Positions 14,523 to 23,082 of a DNA stretch of 38,210 nt are shown here, piece by piece (positions within the stretch are counted from its first letter, which is position 1; each line of letters begins with the position of its first letter). The notes under the pieces were generated by a model. The model made no database searches, was not told where the DNA came from, and saw nothing but the letters and a program-made list of their open reading frames with translations. This DNA comes from Streptomyces rugosispiralis (lineage in GTDB: Bacteria; Actinomycetota; Actinomycetes; Streptomycetales; Streptomycetaceae), in the NCBI RefSeq assembly GCF_024505145.1, contig NZ_JANIAA010000062.1:1-38210 (forward strand). The letters are read 5' to 3'. A program made the translations under genes and the position numbers.

Positions 14523-17144
14523 GTGGCGGGCGAGTCCCCCGGCAGGTCGGATCAGCAGAAGTCGTCGGGGGAGACGGCTAGGGGAGAGAGCGATCCGAGG
14601 CTCGCGATCTCGCGCGAAGCGGAGGCGGGCCAGGGCTCGACGGCGGTCGCCGTCGTGTCGGACGACCTCCGGTCGGGTTCCGGGGAGCCGGAGTCGGCTC
14701 CTGGCGAGCCCGAGGTGACCTCCCGGGCGAAGGCCGAAGCGGAGGCGGAAGCGGAGCCAGAGGCACCGGCGGTCGACCGGGGCGACGCAAAGGTTTCTGG
14801 TGTTCGCGATAGTGAACAGGGCGAAGATTCCGGGACGTCGGAGGCGAAGGCGGAGCCGGAGCCGGACGCCGGTGCGTCGGACGACTCGGCCAACGGGGAG
14901 GCGGCCGAGCCCGACGCGGAGCCGGAAGCGGACGAGGGCGGTGCGGACGGCGCCGACGACTCCGACGACGATGCCGACGACTCTGATGACGCGGACGGCG
15001 ACGCGAAGGTTGAGCGTGCGTCCGAGGCCGAGGCCGAGGCGGACGGGGACGGTGACGAGCCGTCGAAGCCGCCGGTGGATCAGCGGACGGCCGTCTTCCG
15101 TACGGTGAGGCCCAAGGCGGACGCCGACGCGAAGGCTGAGGATGCCTCCGAGGCCGAGGCCGAGGCCGAAGCGGATGAGGGCGACGGCGAGTCGTCCGAG
15201 CCGTCGGTGGATCAGCGGACGGCTGTCTTCCGTACGGTGAGGCCCAAGGCGGACGCCGAGGGCAGGGACAAGAAGGACGAGTCCGAGAAGGACGGGTCGG
15301 AGAAGGACGCGCCCAAGAAGGGCGAGGCCGAGAAGGGCGAGGCCGGGAAGAAGGAAGCTGCCAAGGCGGACGCGCCCGAGGGCGGCTCCGGTAAGGCCGC
15401 CGCGTCCGACGCGGACGACGACGCCTCCGACAAGCCGATCGACCGCCCGACGGCCGCCTTCGGCGTGCTCCCGGAGAAGCCCGGAAAGGGCGACCAGGGC
15501 GGTAAGAAGGGCGTCGACCAGCCGACCACCGCGTTCAAGGCGGTCAGCCCCCCGGCTGACGGCAAGACGGCTGACGGCAAGACCGCCGCGGGCAAGTCCG
15601 CCGCGGGCAAGACCGCCGAGGGCAAGACCGCCGACAAGGCGTCCGACGCGAAGGCGTCCGGCAAGAAGCCAGTCGGTGAGTCGGACAACGAGCGGACCAG
15701 CAAGTTCGTCCCGCTGCGGTCCCCCGACGACCCGGCCCCGCCGAAGCCCGCGGCCCCGCCCACCGCGCCGAAGGCCCCCGCCGCCCCGTCCGCGGCGGTC
15801 CCCGAGGCCGAGCGGACCAAGCAGCAGCCGCTGCCGCCGCTGACCGCGGACGGCAAGCAGCCCGCGCCGCTCGATCTGCTGGCGCAGCTGACCAACACGC
15901 CGCCCAAGCCCGAGACGCCGCTGCGGACGGCGGTCCGCCGGGTCAAGATCTGGACGCCGCTGGCCGTGCTGCTGGTGATCATCCTGGGCGTCGTCCAGGC
16001 GCTGCGGCCGCTGCCGGATCCGTCGCTGAAGCTCACCTCGGACGCCACCTACCGCTTCGGCGGCGGTGCGCTCTCCATGCCGTGGCCCGACCAGGGGCAG
16101 TCCGCCGCCGAGGTCGAGGGCGTCGGCAGCCTGGGCACCTCCGGGGAGCAGAAGCCCGTGCCGATCGCCAGCGTCACCAAGGTCATGACGGCCTATGTGG
16201 TGCTCAGGGACCATCCGCTGAAGGGCGGCGCGGAGGGCCCGAAGATCAAGATCGACGCGCAGGCGGCCGAGGAGGCGAAGTCCGCCGACGAGTCGCGGGC
16301 GGAGGTCAAGGAGGGGCAGGCCTTCACCCAGCACCAACTCCTCCAGCTACTGCTGATCAACTCCAGCAACAACATCGCCCGGCTGCTCGCCCGCTGGGAC
16401 GCCGGATCGCTCGACGCGTTCGTGAAGAAGATGAACGACGCGGCCCAGAGCCTGGGGATGAAGCACACCACCTACACCGACCCCAGCGGTCTGAAGGAAT
16501 CCACCAAGTCCACCGCCGCCGACCAGCTGAAGCTGGCCAAGGCGGCTATGCAGTCCGATGCGTTCCGCGCGGTCGTGGCCACGCCCAACACCGAGATCCC
16601 GGGGCTCGGTGACCGCATCTACAACAACAACAATCTGCTGGTGAAGCCGGGTGTGATCGGTATCAAGACCGGTTCGTCCACCCCGGCCGGCGGTGCGCTG
16701 ATGTGGGGCGCCGTGCGGACCATCGACGGCAAGAAGCAGCGGATCCTCGGTGTGGTCCTCGAGCAGCGCGCGACCACCACGCTGGACGCCAGCCTCCAGC
16801 TCGCCCAGACCAACAGCTACAAGCTGATCACCGCCGCCCAGGACGCCCTCGCCTCGGCGACCGTCATCAAGAAGGGCGATGTCGTCGGCCAGGTCGACGA
16901 CGGCCTCGGTGGCACCACACCGGTCGTCGCCACCAAGGATCTGAAGGCGGTCGGCTGGTCCGGTCTGACGGTCGACATCAAGATCGGTGACGGCGGTAAG
17001 AAGGTGCCGCACTCGGCCAAGGCGGGTACGGTCGTCGGCGAGGTGACCGTGGGCACGGGCCCCGGACAGCTCAAGGCGCCGGTGGCCCTTCAGAATGATC
17101 TGTCCGAGCCGTCGTTCGGCGCGAAACTGACCCGTATCGGCTGA
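14523..17144 (+). CDS. D-alanyl-D-alanine carboxypeptidase with long cytoplasmic acidic region
   Basis: An 873-residue, single-pass membrane D,D-carboxypeptidase (peptidase S11, PBP5-like) that trims the terminal D-Ala of peptidoglycan stem peptides outside the membrane. Residues 1-475 are disordered, rich in Glu/Asp/Ala/Lys, and carry five T-x-x-F motifs at T189, T233, T310, T335 and T392, each preceded by an acidic/polar residue pair. A membrane helix spans about 477-495 (PLAVLLVIILGVVQAL). The catalytic motifs follow in order: S550-VT-K553 (ASVTK), S615-N-N617 and K715-T-G (KTGSSTPAGG). GTG at 14523 is chosen for GAGGAGG at ideal spacing; an in-frame GTG at 14472 lacks this. The enormous tail is much longer than in ordinary family members and looks like a platform for kinase control or FHA-type binding. 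A hairpin terminator follows the gene. Confidence 0.93.
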   Translation: MAGESPGRSDQQKSSGETARGESDPRLAISREAEAGQGSTAVAVVSDDLRSGSGEPESAPGEPEVTSRAKAEAEAEAEPEAPAVDRGDAKVSGVRDSEQGEDSGTSEAKAEPEPDAGASDDSANGEAAEPDAEPEADEGGADGADDSDDDADDSDDADGDAKVERASEAEAEADGDGDEPSKPPVDQRTAVFRTVRPKADADAKAEDASEAEAEAEADEGDGESSEPSVDQRTAVFRTVRPKADAEGRDKKDESEKDGSEKDAPKKGEAEKGEAGKKEAAKADAPEGGSGKAAASDADDDASDKPIDRPTAAFGVLPEKPGKGDQGGKKGVDQPTTAFKAVSPPADGKTADGKTAAGKSAAGKTAEGKTADKASDAKASGKKPVGESDNERTSKFVPLRSPDDPAPPKPAAPPTAPKAPAAPSAAVPEAERTKQQPLPPLTADGKQPAPLDLLAQLTNTPPKPETPLRTAVRRVKIWTPLAVLLVIILGVVQALRPLPDPSLKLTSDATYRFGGGALSMPWPDQGQSAAEVEGVGSLGTSGEQKPVPIASVTKVMTAYVVLRDHPLKGGAEGPKIKIDAQAAEEAKSADESRAEVKEGQAFTQHQLLQLLLINSSNNIARLLARWDAGSLDAFVKKMNDAAQSLGMKHTTYTDPSGLKESTKSTAADQLKLAKAAMQSDAFRAVVATPNTEIPGLGDRIYNNNNLLVKPGVIGIKTGSSTPAGGALMWGAVRTIDGKKQRILGVVLEQRATTTLDASLQLAQTNSYKLITAAQDALASATVIKKGDVVGQVDDGLGGTTPVVATKDLKAVGWSGLTVDIKIGDGGKKVPHSAKAGTVVGEVTVGTGPGQLKAPVALQNDLSEPSFGAKLTRIG
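15074..15259 (+). repeat. 54-bp direct repeat inside carboxypeptidase tail
   Basis: 15074-15127 and 15206-15259 are identical apart from one silent C/T difference. Each encodes VDQRTAVFRTVRPKAD. The near-perfect nucleotide identity over 54 bp suggests a recent internal duplication with a 132-bp period. Confidence 0.85.
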
Positions 17145-17184
17145 CCCGCCGGGGAAGTCGAATAGAGGGGACGAGACGAAGTGG

Positions 17185-17208
17185 CCCCGGCGCGAAACGC
17201 CGCCGGGG
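17185..17208. terminator. Terminator hairpin after carboxypeptidase gene
   Basis: CCCCGGCG (17185-17192) and CGCCGGGG (17201-17208) form a perfect 8-bp stem with an 8-base loop, 40 bp past the stop codon. Confidence 0.75.
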
Positions 17209-17344
17209 TCCGAGCCGGATCGGGGCCGTCCGGGCGTGCTAGCGTCGGTGGGTCCCCGGCCTGGACCCACCGCGGAACCGGAGTGACCCGGCGCGGGGTT
17301 GAGGACGATGGGGCAGACCTCGGGGGAAGACGGGGAGAGCCGCA

Positions 17345-19243
17345 GTGACCACCGTGGATCCGACACGGGCCGATGAAAGCGGGGGCTCGGAGGAGAGCAC
17401 CGCCGCACGAATACGCGTACCCACACAGCGCTGGTCCGCCGAGCCGGCCGATCAGGCGGAGGCGGAGCGCGAGAGCCGCCGGCCCGCTTCGGGCGGGCTG
17501 CTCCAGCGCGCCCGGACGGCCCTGCGCCATCCGGTTCCGGCCGCCCTGGCCGCCGCCGCGCTGCTGCATCTGGTGTGGGTGGCGCTGCTCGCGAACAGCG
17601 GCGGTGACCTCGCCGCGCAGGACGCCTGGGCGGAGTTCGCCCTCCAGCACCCGGACCTGGCGTACAACCTGGCCTGGTACGGCGGGATGCACCCGGTCTC
17701 GTACAGCGTCATCTCGCCATATCTGATGGCGGTCCTCGGAGTCCGCTCGACGATGATGGTCGCGGGCACGCTGTCCGCCGGGCTGCTCGCGCTGCTGCTG
17801 GTGCGCAGCCGTGCCGTACGGCGGCCGATGTGGCCCACCATGTACGGCGCGTTCGCGCTGACCTGCAACGCCATCTCGGGCCGGGTGACCTTCGGGCTCG
17901 GCGCGATGTTCGGGCTCGCGGCCGTGGCCGTGATCTTCGCCTGGCCCCGGCGGTGGCGCTCCCGGCGCTGGCACCACAAGGCCGGGCGGTTCGTCCTGGC
18001 CGCCGTGCTGTCGGCGCTGGCGACCATGTCCAGTCCGGTGGCCGGTCTGTTCGTGGGCGTCGTGGCCGCCGGGCTGTGGCTGACCAAGCGGCGCCCGGCC
18101 GCGTACGCGCTGGGGATCACCCCGGCCGTGGTGGTCGGCCTGTCGGCGTGGCTGTTCCCGTTCTCCGGTGTGCAGCCGATGGGCATCGGTTCGGTGATCC
18201 TGCCGTTCATCACCGGTGCCGCCACGCTGATGTGCGTGCCGCGCTCCTGGTCGACGGTGCGGGTCGGGGCCGGGCTCTACTGCCTCGGAGTGGTGCTCAC
18301 CTGGGCGATTCCCTCCCAGATCGGCACCAATATCTCCCGGCTCGGCATGATCTTCGGCGGTGTGGTGCTGATCGCCGCGCTGCCCGCGGTGCGCAAGCCG
18401 CCGCGTGCCGAGCTGCGCACGACGCGCGCGGGCCGCCGCTGGACCGTTCTGGTGCTGGCCCTCGCGACCGTCACGGTGTGGCAGGGGGTCAAGACCGCCG
18501 ACGACGTGATCCATACCGCCCCCTCGGCGTCCTGGGCCCGTGAGCTGGCGCCGCTGGTCGACCGGCTCAAGCGGGAGAAGGCCGACCGGGGCCGGGTCGA
18601 AGTGGTTCCGGTGCGCAGCCACCGCGAGTCCTCCGCGCTCGCCCCGTACGTCAATCTGGCGCGCGGCTGGAACCGCCAGCGCGACCTGGACCGGAACCCG
18701 ATCTTCTACGGCGAGGACACCCTCACCCCGGTCAGCTATCACGAATGGCTCAAGCGCTGGGCGGTGCACTACGTGGTGGTGCCCGCGGACGATCCGGACA
18801 CCGCCGCGCAGAAGGAGTCCGAGCTGCTCGACACCAAGCTGCCGTATCTGCGCGAGGTCTGGTCGGACGAGAACTGGAAGCTGTACGAGGTCAAGGACCC
18901 GACGCAGATCGCCGACCCGCCCGCCACCGTGCGGCGCGCGGGCGCCGACCAGCTGGTGCTGTCGGTCCGCGCCAAGGGCCCGGTGCTCATCCGCATCCCG
19001 TACTCGCCGTGGCTGGGCCTGGTGGACAAGGACGGCCACAGCGTACGGGCCCCGAAGGAGGAGGACGACCGGCTGCCGGTCAACCGCGAGGGCTGCCTCA
19101 CCAAGCAGACCGAGGGCGGGGAAGAGGGCCAGCCGGAGGACGAGTGGACGGTGCTGCACGCTCCCCGGCCCGGCATCTACCGCATAACGGGCAAGTACCA
19201 GCTGCCGCGCGGCACGCCCTGCCCGGACGAGATGGCTCCCTGA
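17345..19243 (+). CDS. Multi-pass membrane protein of unknown function (GT-C-like layout)
   Basis: 632 residues. A cytoplasmic N-terminus of about 60 residues is followed by some nine to ten hydrophobic helices (about residues 65-370), then a hydrophilic domain of about 250 residues (SASWARELAPLVDRLKRE through the C-terminus), probably extracytoplasmic. The first external loop (AQDAWAEFALQHPDLAYNLAWYGGMHP) is aromatic/acidic, and the overall helix bundle plus soluble C-domain resembles GT-C glycosyltransferases or other envelope-assembly proteins. I cannot name a family with confidence. The GTG at 17345 has GGGGAG upstream. It follows the carboxypeptidase in the same direction after a terminator, so it has its own promoter, and it is convergent with the kinase operon. 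A cell-envelope role is an inference from topology and neighbours. Confidence 0.85.
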   Translation: MTTVDPTRADESGGSEESTAARIRVPTQRWSAEPADQAEAERESRRPASGGLLQRARTALRHPVPAALAAAALLHLVWVALLANSGGDLAAQDAWAEFALQHPDLAYNLAWYGGMHPVSYSVISPYLMAVLGVRSTMMVAGTLSAGLLALLLVRSRAVRRPMWPTMYGAFALTCNAISGRVTFGLGAMFGLAAVAVIFAWPRRWRSRRWHHKAGRFVLAAVLSALATMSSPVAGLFVGVVAAGLWLTKRRPAAYALGITPAVVVGLSAWLFPFSGVQPMGIGSVILPFITGAATLMCVPRSWSTVRVGAGLYCLGVVLTWAIPSQIGTNISRLGMIFGGVVLIAALPAVRKPPRAELRTTRAGRRWTVLVLALATVTVWQGVKTADDVIHTAPSASWARELAPLVDRLKREKADRGRVEVVPVRSHRESSALAPYVNLARGWNRQRDLDRNPIFYGEDTLTPVSYHEWLKRWAVHYVVVPADDPDTAAQKESELLDTKLPYLREVWSDENWKLYEVKDPTQIADPPATVRRAGADQLVLSVRAKGPVLIRIPYSPWLGLVDKDGHSVRAPKEEDDRLPVNREGCLTKQTEGGEEGQPEDEWTVLHAPRPGIYRITGKYQLPRGTPCPDEMAP

Positions 19244-19260
19244 CCTCCCGGTCGGCGGCT

Positions 19261-19281
19261 GACCGGTTTCCCGGACCGGTC
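19261..19281. terminator. Terminator hairpin between convergent genes
   Basis: GACCGGT (19261-19267) and ACCGGTC (19275-19281) form a perfect 7-bp stem with a 7-base loop, 18 bp after the membrane-protein stop codon. Confidence 0.6.
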
Positions 19282-19359
19282 GGCCGCCGCCCGGCTTCCT
19301 GAGCCCGGTCGGCCGCCGCCCGGCTTCCTGAGCGGTCGGCCGCGGCCCGGGTTCTTCAG
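19276..19359. repeat. 29-bp tandem repeat, nearly three units
   Basis: Two identical 29-bp units (19276-19304 and 19305-19333; unit core GGTCGGCCGCCGCCCGG followed by CTTCCTGAGC) and a degraded third lie in the 121-bp gap between convergent genes. Each unit contains a short self-complementary CGGCCG. Confidence 0.8.
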
Positions 19360-19364
19360 CCGGG

Positions 19365-20651
19365 TCAGCCGCAGACCGTCGACAGCCAGGGCTGGTCGGG
19401 GGTGTCGCGCAGGCTCTGGCGGATCCTCTCCAGGCTGCGCAGCAGCCCGTCCGGTGGCTTGCCGGTGTCGCTGAGGTAGGCCAGCGCGGCGCGCTGGAAG
19501 GCCACCCGCATCCGCGTGGGCATGGCGTCGGAGGCGTCCAGACACAGTGAGCCCGAGTCCCGGAGCGTCTTCGCGATGCTCCGGCCCACGGCGTCGTCCC
19601 CCTGGGCGTCCAGCCGGACGTCGCGGTTGGCGAAGAACGGGTGGGTGCTGCTGTCGGCGGTCTTCTCGGCCCACGCCCGCTGGGCGTCGGCCGAGATCAG
19701 ATAGCGCATCAGCTGCTGGGCCTGCGGGGTGTCGCGGAACATCGCGGCGAAGTCGCCGGACACCTCCCGGGCGGTGGAACGCCGGTCGGCGTCGGGGAGG
19801 AGCCCGGGGGAGAAGGCGAAGGCCGCCTCGGCGGGGTCGGGGTAGCCGCCGCGGATGAACGACCCCTGGTGCTCCAGCGCGCACGGCGGGTTCGTCCCGA
19901 ACAGCTTCATGCCCGCCTCGCGGAAGCCCGTGATCAGCGCGGTGCGCGCGGTGTCCTTGCCGAAGAGCGAGCCCCAGCTCCGCCAGGCCCGCTCCACCCG
20001 GGGGTCCGTCCACGGCAGCCCGCCGGTGGCCCAGTCCTGGTAGACGGATTGGCCCTGCTGCTGGAGGAGCAGATCCTCGATCCAGTCGGTGCCGGGCCAG
20101 CCGGAGGCCGCGTCGTCACCCATGCCGACGCACCACCGGCGGCCGTCGGCGGCGAGGGCGGGCAGGGTGCCCGGACGGCGGTCGCGGTCGTACCACACGA
20201 TGCTCTTCAGATCGGCCTTGACCGCGATCCCGTACACCGGCCCGCCGGCGCTCAGCCGGGGCTTCCAGAGCTTTCCGTAGGCCTTGCGCTCCCGGCTCGG
20301 GATCACTCCGTCCAGCGGGGTCAGCTGGCGCTGGCGGGCGTACGCGGCCAGCTCGCCCGTGCTGGGCAGCACGGCGATGTCGGGCGGGGTCCCGGAGGCC
20401 ACCTCCGAGGACAGCACCTCGCGCAGCGCGGTGGTGCCCTGATAGTCCACATGGATCCCGGTGCGCCGGGTGAACGTGTCCAGCAGGCCCCGGAACGCCT
20501 CGCCCTCGCCGCCGGTCCATGACGCGAGCACGCTGACGCTGCCGTGCGACTGCCAGCCGCTCGTATCGCCCGCGCCCACGACACACAGCAGCACCAGCCA
20601 CAGCCCGAGAACCGTGGCCGTGGCGTGCCCGGACCGCTTCGCCGCGCTCAT
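19365..20651 (-). CDS. Extracellular solute-binding protein (ABC family 1 type)
   Basis: A 428-residue exported binding protein. An N-terminal hydrophobic segment (about residues 11-28, TVLGLWLVLLCVVGAG) acts as signal peptide or anchor; C23 is not in a good lipobox. The mature part has the pattern of family 1 (sugar-type) binding proteins: VSVLASWTGGEGEAFRGLLD, FTRRTGIHVDYQGT, then SGTPPDIAVLP. No ABC permease or ATPase gene is nearby. Instead the gene is the last of a five-gene kinase operon and overlaps the upstream membrane-protein gene by 4 bp (ATGA), which implies coupled translation. Its likely job is therefore ligand sensing rather than uptake, as GlnH does for PknG in mycobacteria, although the fold family differs. 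The upstream in-frame extension to 21026 is antisense-like and rejected. Confidence 0.88.
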   Translation of the reverse strand: MSAAKRSGHATATVLGLWLVLLCVVGAGDTSGWQSHGSVSVLASWTGGEGEAFRGLLDTFTRRTGIHVDYQGTTALREVLSSEVASGTPPDIAVLPSTGELAAYARQRQLTPLDGVIPSRERKAYGKLWKPRLSAGGPVYGIAVKADLKSIVWYDRDRRPGTLPALAADGRRWCVGMGDDAASGWPGTDWIEDLLLQQQGQSVYQDWATGGLPWTDPRVERAWRSWGSLFGKDTARTALITGFREAGMKLFGTNPPCALEHQGSFIRGGYPDPAEAAFAFSPGLLPDADRRSTAREVSGDFAAMFRDTPQAQQLMRYLISADAQRAWAEKTADSSTHPFFANRDVRLDAQGDDAVGRSIAKTLRDSGSLCLDASDAMPTRMRVAFQRAALAYLSDTGKPPDGLLRSLERIRQSLRDTPDQPWLSTVCG

Positions 20652-21580
20652 CGGGACTGGAACCGGTACTCGTCGATACGCGGCTGCAGACCCACCAGGA
20701 TCAGGGCGGCCAGCACGGCGCCGCCCACGGGTATCCAGCCGACCGCACCGGCCTGCCAATGCGCGTTCCGCATCGTCCTCGCGACCTCCCTGGCGGTGGG
20801 GCCGCCGGTGCGGCCGATGTCCGATTGCGTCAGGCTGCTCCGGGCCGACTCCAGCCGGTCCTGGGTCTGGTACGTGAACACCGCCAGCGGCAGCAGGGCG
20901 ACGAGCAGCGCGGTCGCCGCCGCCAGCCAGGGGTTGACCAGCCGCCGGAAGCGGTGCCGCAGAAAGCGCTGGGTGTGGACCAGCAGCGCCGCCAGCGTGA
21001 GGAACAGCCCCGGCAGCAGCAGCCACCAGGCGAACGCCAGCAGCCAGCCGAACGAGGTCTGGTCGTCCAGCACGCCGAACTGCCGCTGCTGCACCGCCTT
21101 CAGCCGGTCGAGGACGCCGCTGTGCTCATGCCGCAGGATGGAGTCGGCGTACCGCAGATAGGCATCCCGGAGCGTCGGGTTCTCGCGGTTCGCGTACGCC
21201 TGCTCGACGGTGTCGCCGTAGGACGTCACCAGCGCCGCCGAGGTGCGCAGGGCCCCGCGCGCCGACTCGCCCCCGATGGTGCTCTTGGACACCTGGGTCA
21301 GGCTCTGCTTGGCCGTCGACAGCTTGTCGCGGTACTCCTCGCTGAGCCCCTCGAACTCCGCGGTGGGGCTGGAGATGCTGCGCCGCGCCTCGTCGTACGA
21401 GGCGTTCAGCGCGTCGATCGCGGCGGCGACCTGCAGTATCGCCGGGGTGGACCGGTCGGTCACCGCCTTGGAGTTGCGGCTGACGCCGTAGTACGCGGCC
21501 AGCAGCGCGGCCACGGCCACCGCCGTGACCACGAGCAGGGCGGTCAGCCGGCGCACCAGGAAGGTCCGGGTGGCACTCAT
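20648..21580 (-). CDS. Four-helix membrane protein, sensor-like (GlnX-like role)
   Basis: 310 residues with one membrane helix at about 13-33, an external helical domain of about 140 residues rich in polar heptads (DALNASYDEARRSISSPTAE, LSEEYRDKLSTAKQSLTQ), then three further helices near residues 177-200, 222-242 and 280-300. The external part resembles the four-helix-bundle sensor domains of chemoreceptors. There is no kinase or HAMP domain. It overlaps both neighbours by 4 bp (ATGA), so VWA protein, this protein and the binding protein are made together. The arrangement of binding protein, four-helix membrane protein and PknG-type kinase matches the GlnH-GlnX-PknG unit of mycobacteria, in which the membrane protein passes the ligand signal to the kinase. 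Sequence homology to GlnX itself was not tested. Confidence 0.82.
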   Translation of the reverse strand: MSATRTFLVRRLTALLVVTAVAVAALLAAYYGVSRNSKAVTDRSTPAILQVAAAIDALNASYDEARRSISSPTAEFEGLSEEYRDKLSTAKQSLTQVSKSTIGGESARGALRTSAALVTSYGDTVEQAYANRENPTLRDAYLRYADSILRHEHSGVLDRLKAVQQRQFGVLDDQTSFGWLLAFAWWLLLPGLFLTLAALLVHTQRFLRHRFRRLVNPWLAAATALLVALLPLAVFTYQTQDRLESARSSLTQSDIGRTGGPTAREVARTMRNAHWQAGAVGWIPVGGAVLAALILVGLQPRIDEYRFQSR

Positions 21581-23070
21581 CTCACGCCGCCCGCTTGATT
21601 CGGTTCGCCCGGTTCACCGTTCAGGGGGGCGTTGCACCGCTGGCAGAACCCGGCGGTGGCGGGCGACCGGCGCCCGCAGGCCGGGCAGAGGACATCCGCG
21701 GCGGGCGGCCCGGCGGGCTCCGGGCGGTCCATCCCCATGAAGGGGGCGCTCTCCTCCGACACGACGATCACCGAGTTGAGGTCCAGCGGCCGGATGGGCT
21801 CGCGGATCCGCACCTCGCCGGTGGCGGCGTCGACGATGTGGACCAGCCCGCCCAGCCGGGCCAGCATCTTCTCGCTGCCCAGCTGATGGGCCAGTTGGAC
21901 GGCGCGCCCCCACTGGCGGCGGGCCCGCTCCCGGTCACCCGCCTCGTACGCGTCGCAGCCCGCGGTGATCGCGTGACCCAGCTCGGAGTCGGCGTCGTAG
22001 TGGGCCAGCCGGGGGTCGATACGGGACGACAACAGCACATCGTCCGTCCACTGGACCAGCATCGACTCCGGCTCGGGCAGCGGCAGCGCGGTGTCGCCCT
22101 CCACCGCCAGCTCCACGGCGGCCAGCTCCACGTCCTCGCCCACCGGATCGCGCCGCGGATCGGCGAGCACGGACACCTGGTACTCGCGGGTCTCGTCGCC
22201 CCACGCGCTGGTGGTCCACTCCCAGGTGCGCTCATCGGGGCGGACGCCCTCGTCGGTGAGGTCCGCCCGGGTGGGGTGCACCTGCTTCACGAAGCCGACC
22301 CGGCTGCCCGCCCGGGTGCGGATCCGGATCCGCACCCCGGCCAGCGCCTTGGCCATCGAGGCGGAGACCATCTCCTCGAACTCGGCGGCCAGCGCGGAGT
22401 CCTCGAGGACCGCGTCGGCCCGGCCGTGCAGCCGGTGCGCGATCCGCTTCAGCTCGGTGGCGTCCCAGCCGTCGCCGATCCCGCGCGCGTCACAGGTGAA
22501 ATGCGGGGCGCAGGCGTCCAGCACCTGCTCCAGATAGCCGGGCGGGTCGTGTTCGTTGCGCCCGTCGGTGAGCAGCAGGGTGTGCCGGATCGCGGCGGGC
22601 CGGCGCAGATGCAGCCGACGGGCGAGATCCAGCCAGGAGCCGATCGCGGTGCCGCCCACCGCGGGCAGCCGGGCCGCCACCCGGGCGGCGGCGGCCTTGG
22701 TGTCCGGCCCCGCGACCGCCATGCCGCCGGTGAACGGATAGACCACCTGGGCCTGTTCGGTGCCCTCGACGATCGCGAAGCGGGTGCCGTCGCGCAGTAT
22801 GCCGACCGCGGTGGCGGTGGCCCGCCGCGCCGCCGCGATCTTCGTCGGCGGCCAGCTCATCGACATCGAGCAGTCGATGACGATGACCTCCGACGCGGCG
22901 GTACGGGCCGCCGCCGGGCCCAGGCCGTGGGCCCGCACGCTGACGATGGCGTGCATCTCGGTGCGGCCCGCGGAGGCGGGCAGGTACTTGTTCTGGTGCA
23001 CCCGCAGGGTGAGGGCCGGGCCCCCCTCCGTGCCCCCTGGTCCGTACTGCCTTCTGTGGTCCTCGCTCAT
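21577..23070 (-). CDS. VWA-domain protein with C-terminal zinc ribbon
   Basis: 497 residues, cytoplasmic. A von Willebrand factor A domain spans about 40-230 with a MIDAS metal site D66-x-S68-x-S70 (VIDCSMSMSW) and a later TDGRNEHD. A beta-rich region follows (about 235-345), then a helical/TPR-like region (AITAGCDAYEAGDRERARRQ), and a zinc ribbon at the end (CPACGRRSPATAGFCQRC). VWA proteins scaffold protein complexes in a metal-dependent way. Here the gene follows the kinase after only 12 bp and overlaps the next gene by 4 bp. The zinc ribbon resembles those of the kinase, hinting that the two proteins share a binding surface or were assembled from the same modules. A phosphorylation target or adaptor role is an inference. 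Confidence 0.9.
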   Translation of the reverse strand: MSEDHRRQYGPGGTEGGPALTLRVHQNKYLPASAGRTEMHAIVSVRAHGLGPAAARTAASEVIVIDCSMSMSWPPTKIAAARRATATAVGILRDGTRFAIVEGTEQAQVVYPFTGGMAVAGPDTKAAAARVAARLPAVGGTAIGSWLDLARRLHLRRPAAIRHTLLLTDGRNEHDPPGYLEQVLDACAPHFTCDARGIGDGWDATELKRIAHRLHGRADAVLEDSALAAEFEEMVSASMAKALAGVRIRIRTRAGSRVGFVKQVHPTRADLTDEGVRPDERTWEWTTSAWGDETREYQVSVLADPRRDPVGEDVELAAVELAVEGDTALPLPEPESMLVQWTDDVLLSSRIDPRLAHYDADSELGHAITAGCDAYEAGDRERARRQWGRAVQLAHQLGSEKMLARLGGLVHIVDAATGEVRIREPIRPLDLNSVIVVSEESAPFMGMDRPEPAGPPAADVLCPACGRRSPATAGFCQRCNAPLNGEPGEPNQAGGVR

Positions 23071-23082
23071 CTGATCCCCCTG

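Noticed and set aside
14373..16337. 654-codon minus-strand frame rich in Leu/Arg/Gly opposite the carboxypeptidase
   Set aside because: It is the antisense of the acidic repeat region; repetitive GLGLG-type sequence reflects the GAG/GAC repeats on the coding strand.
19276..19359. CRISPR-like array
   Set aside because: The 29-bp units are directly adjacent without spacers and there are no cas genes.
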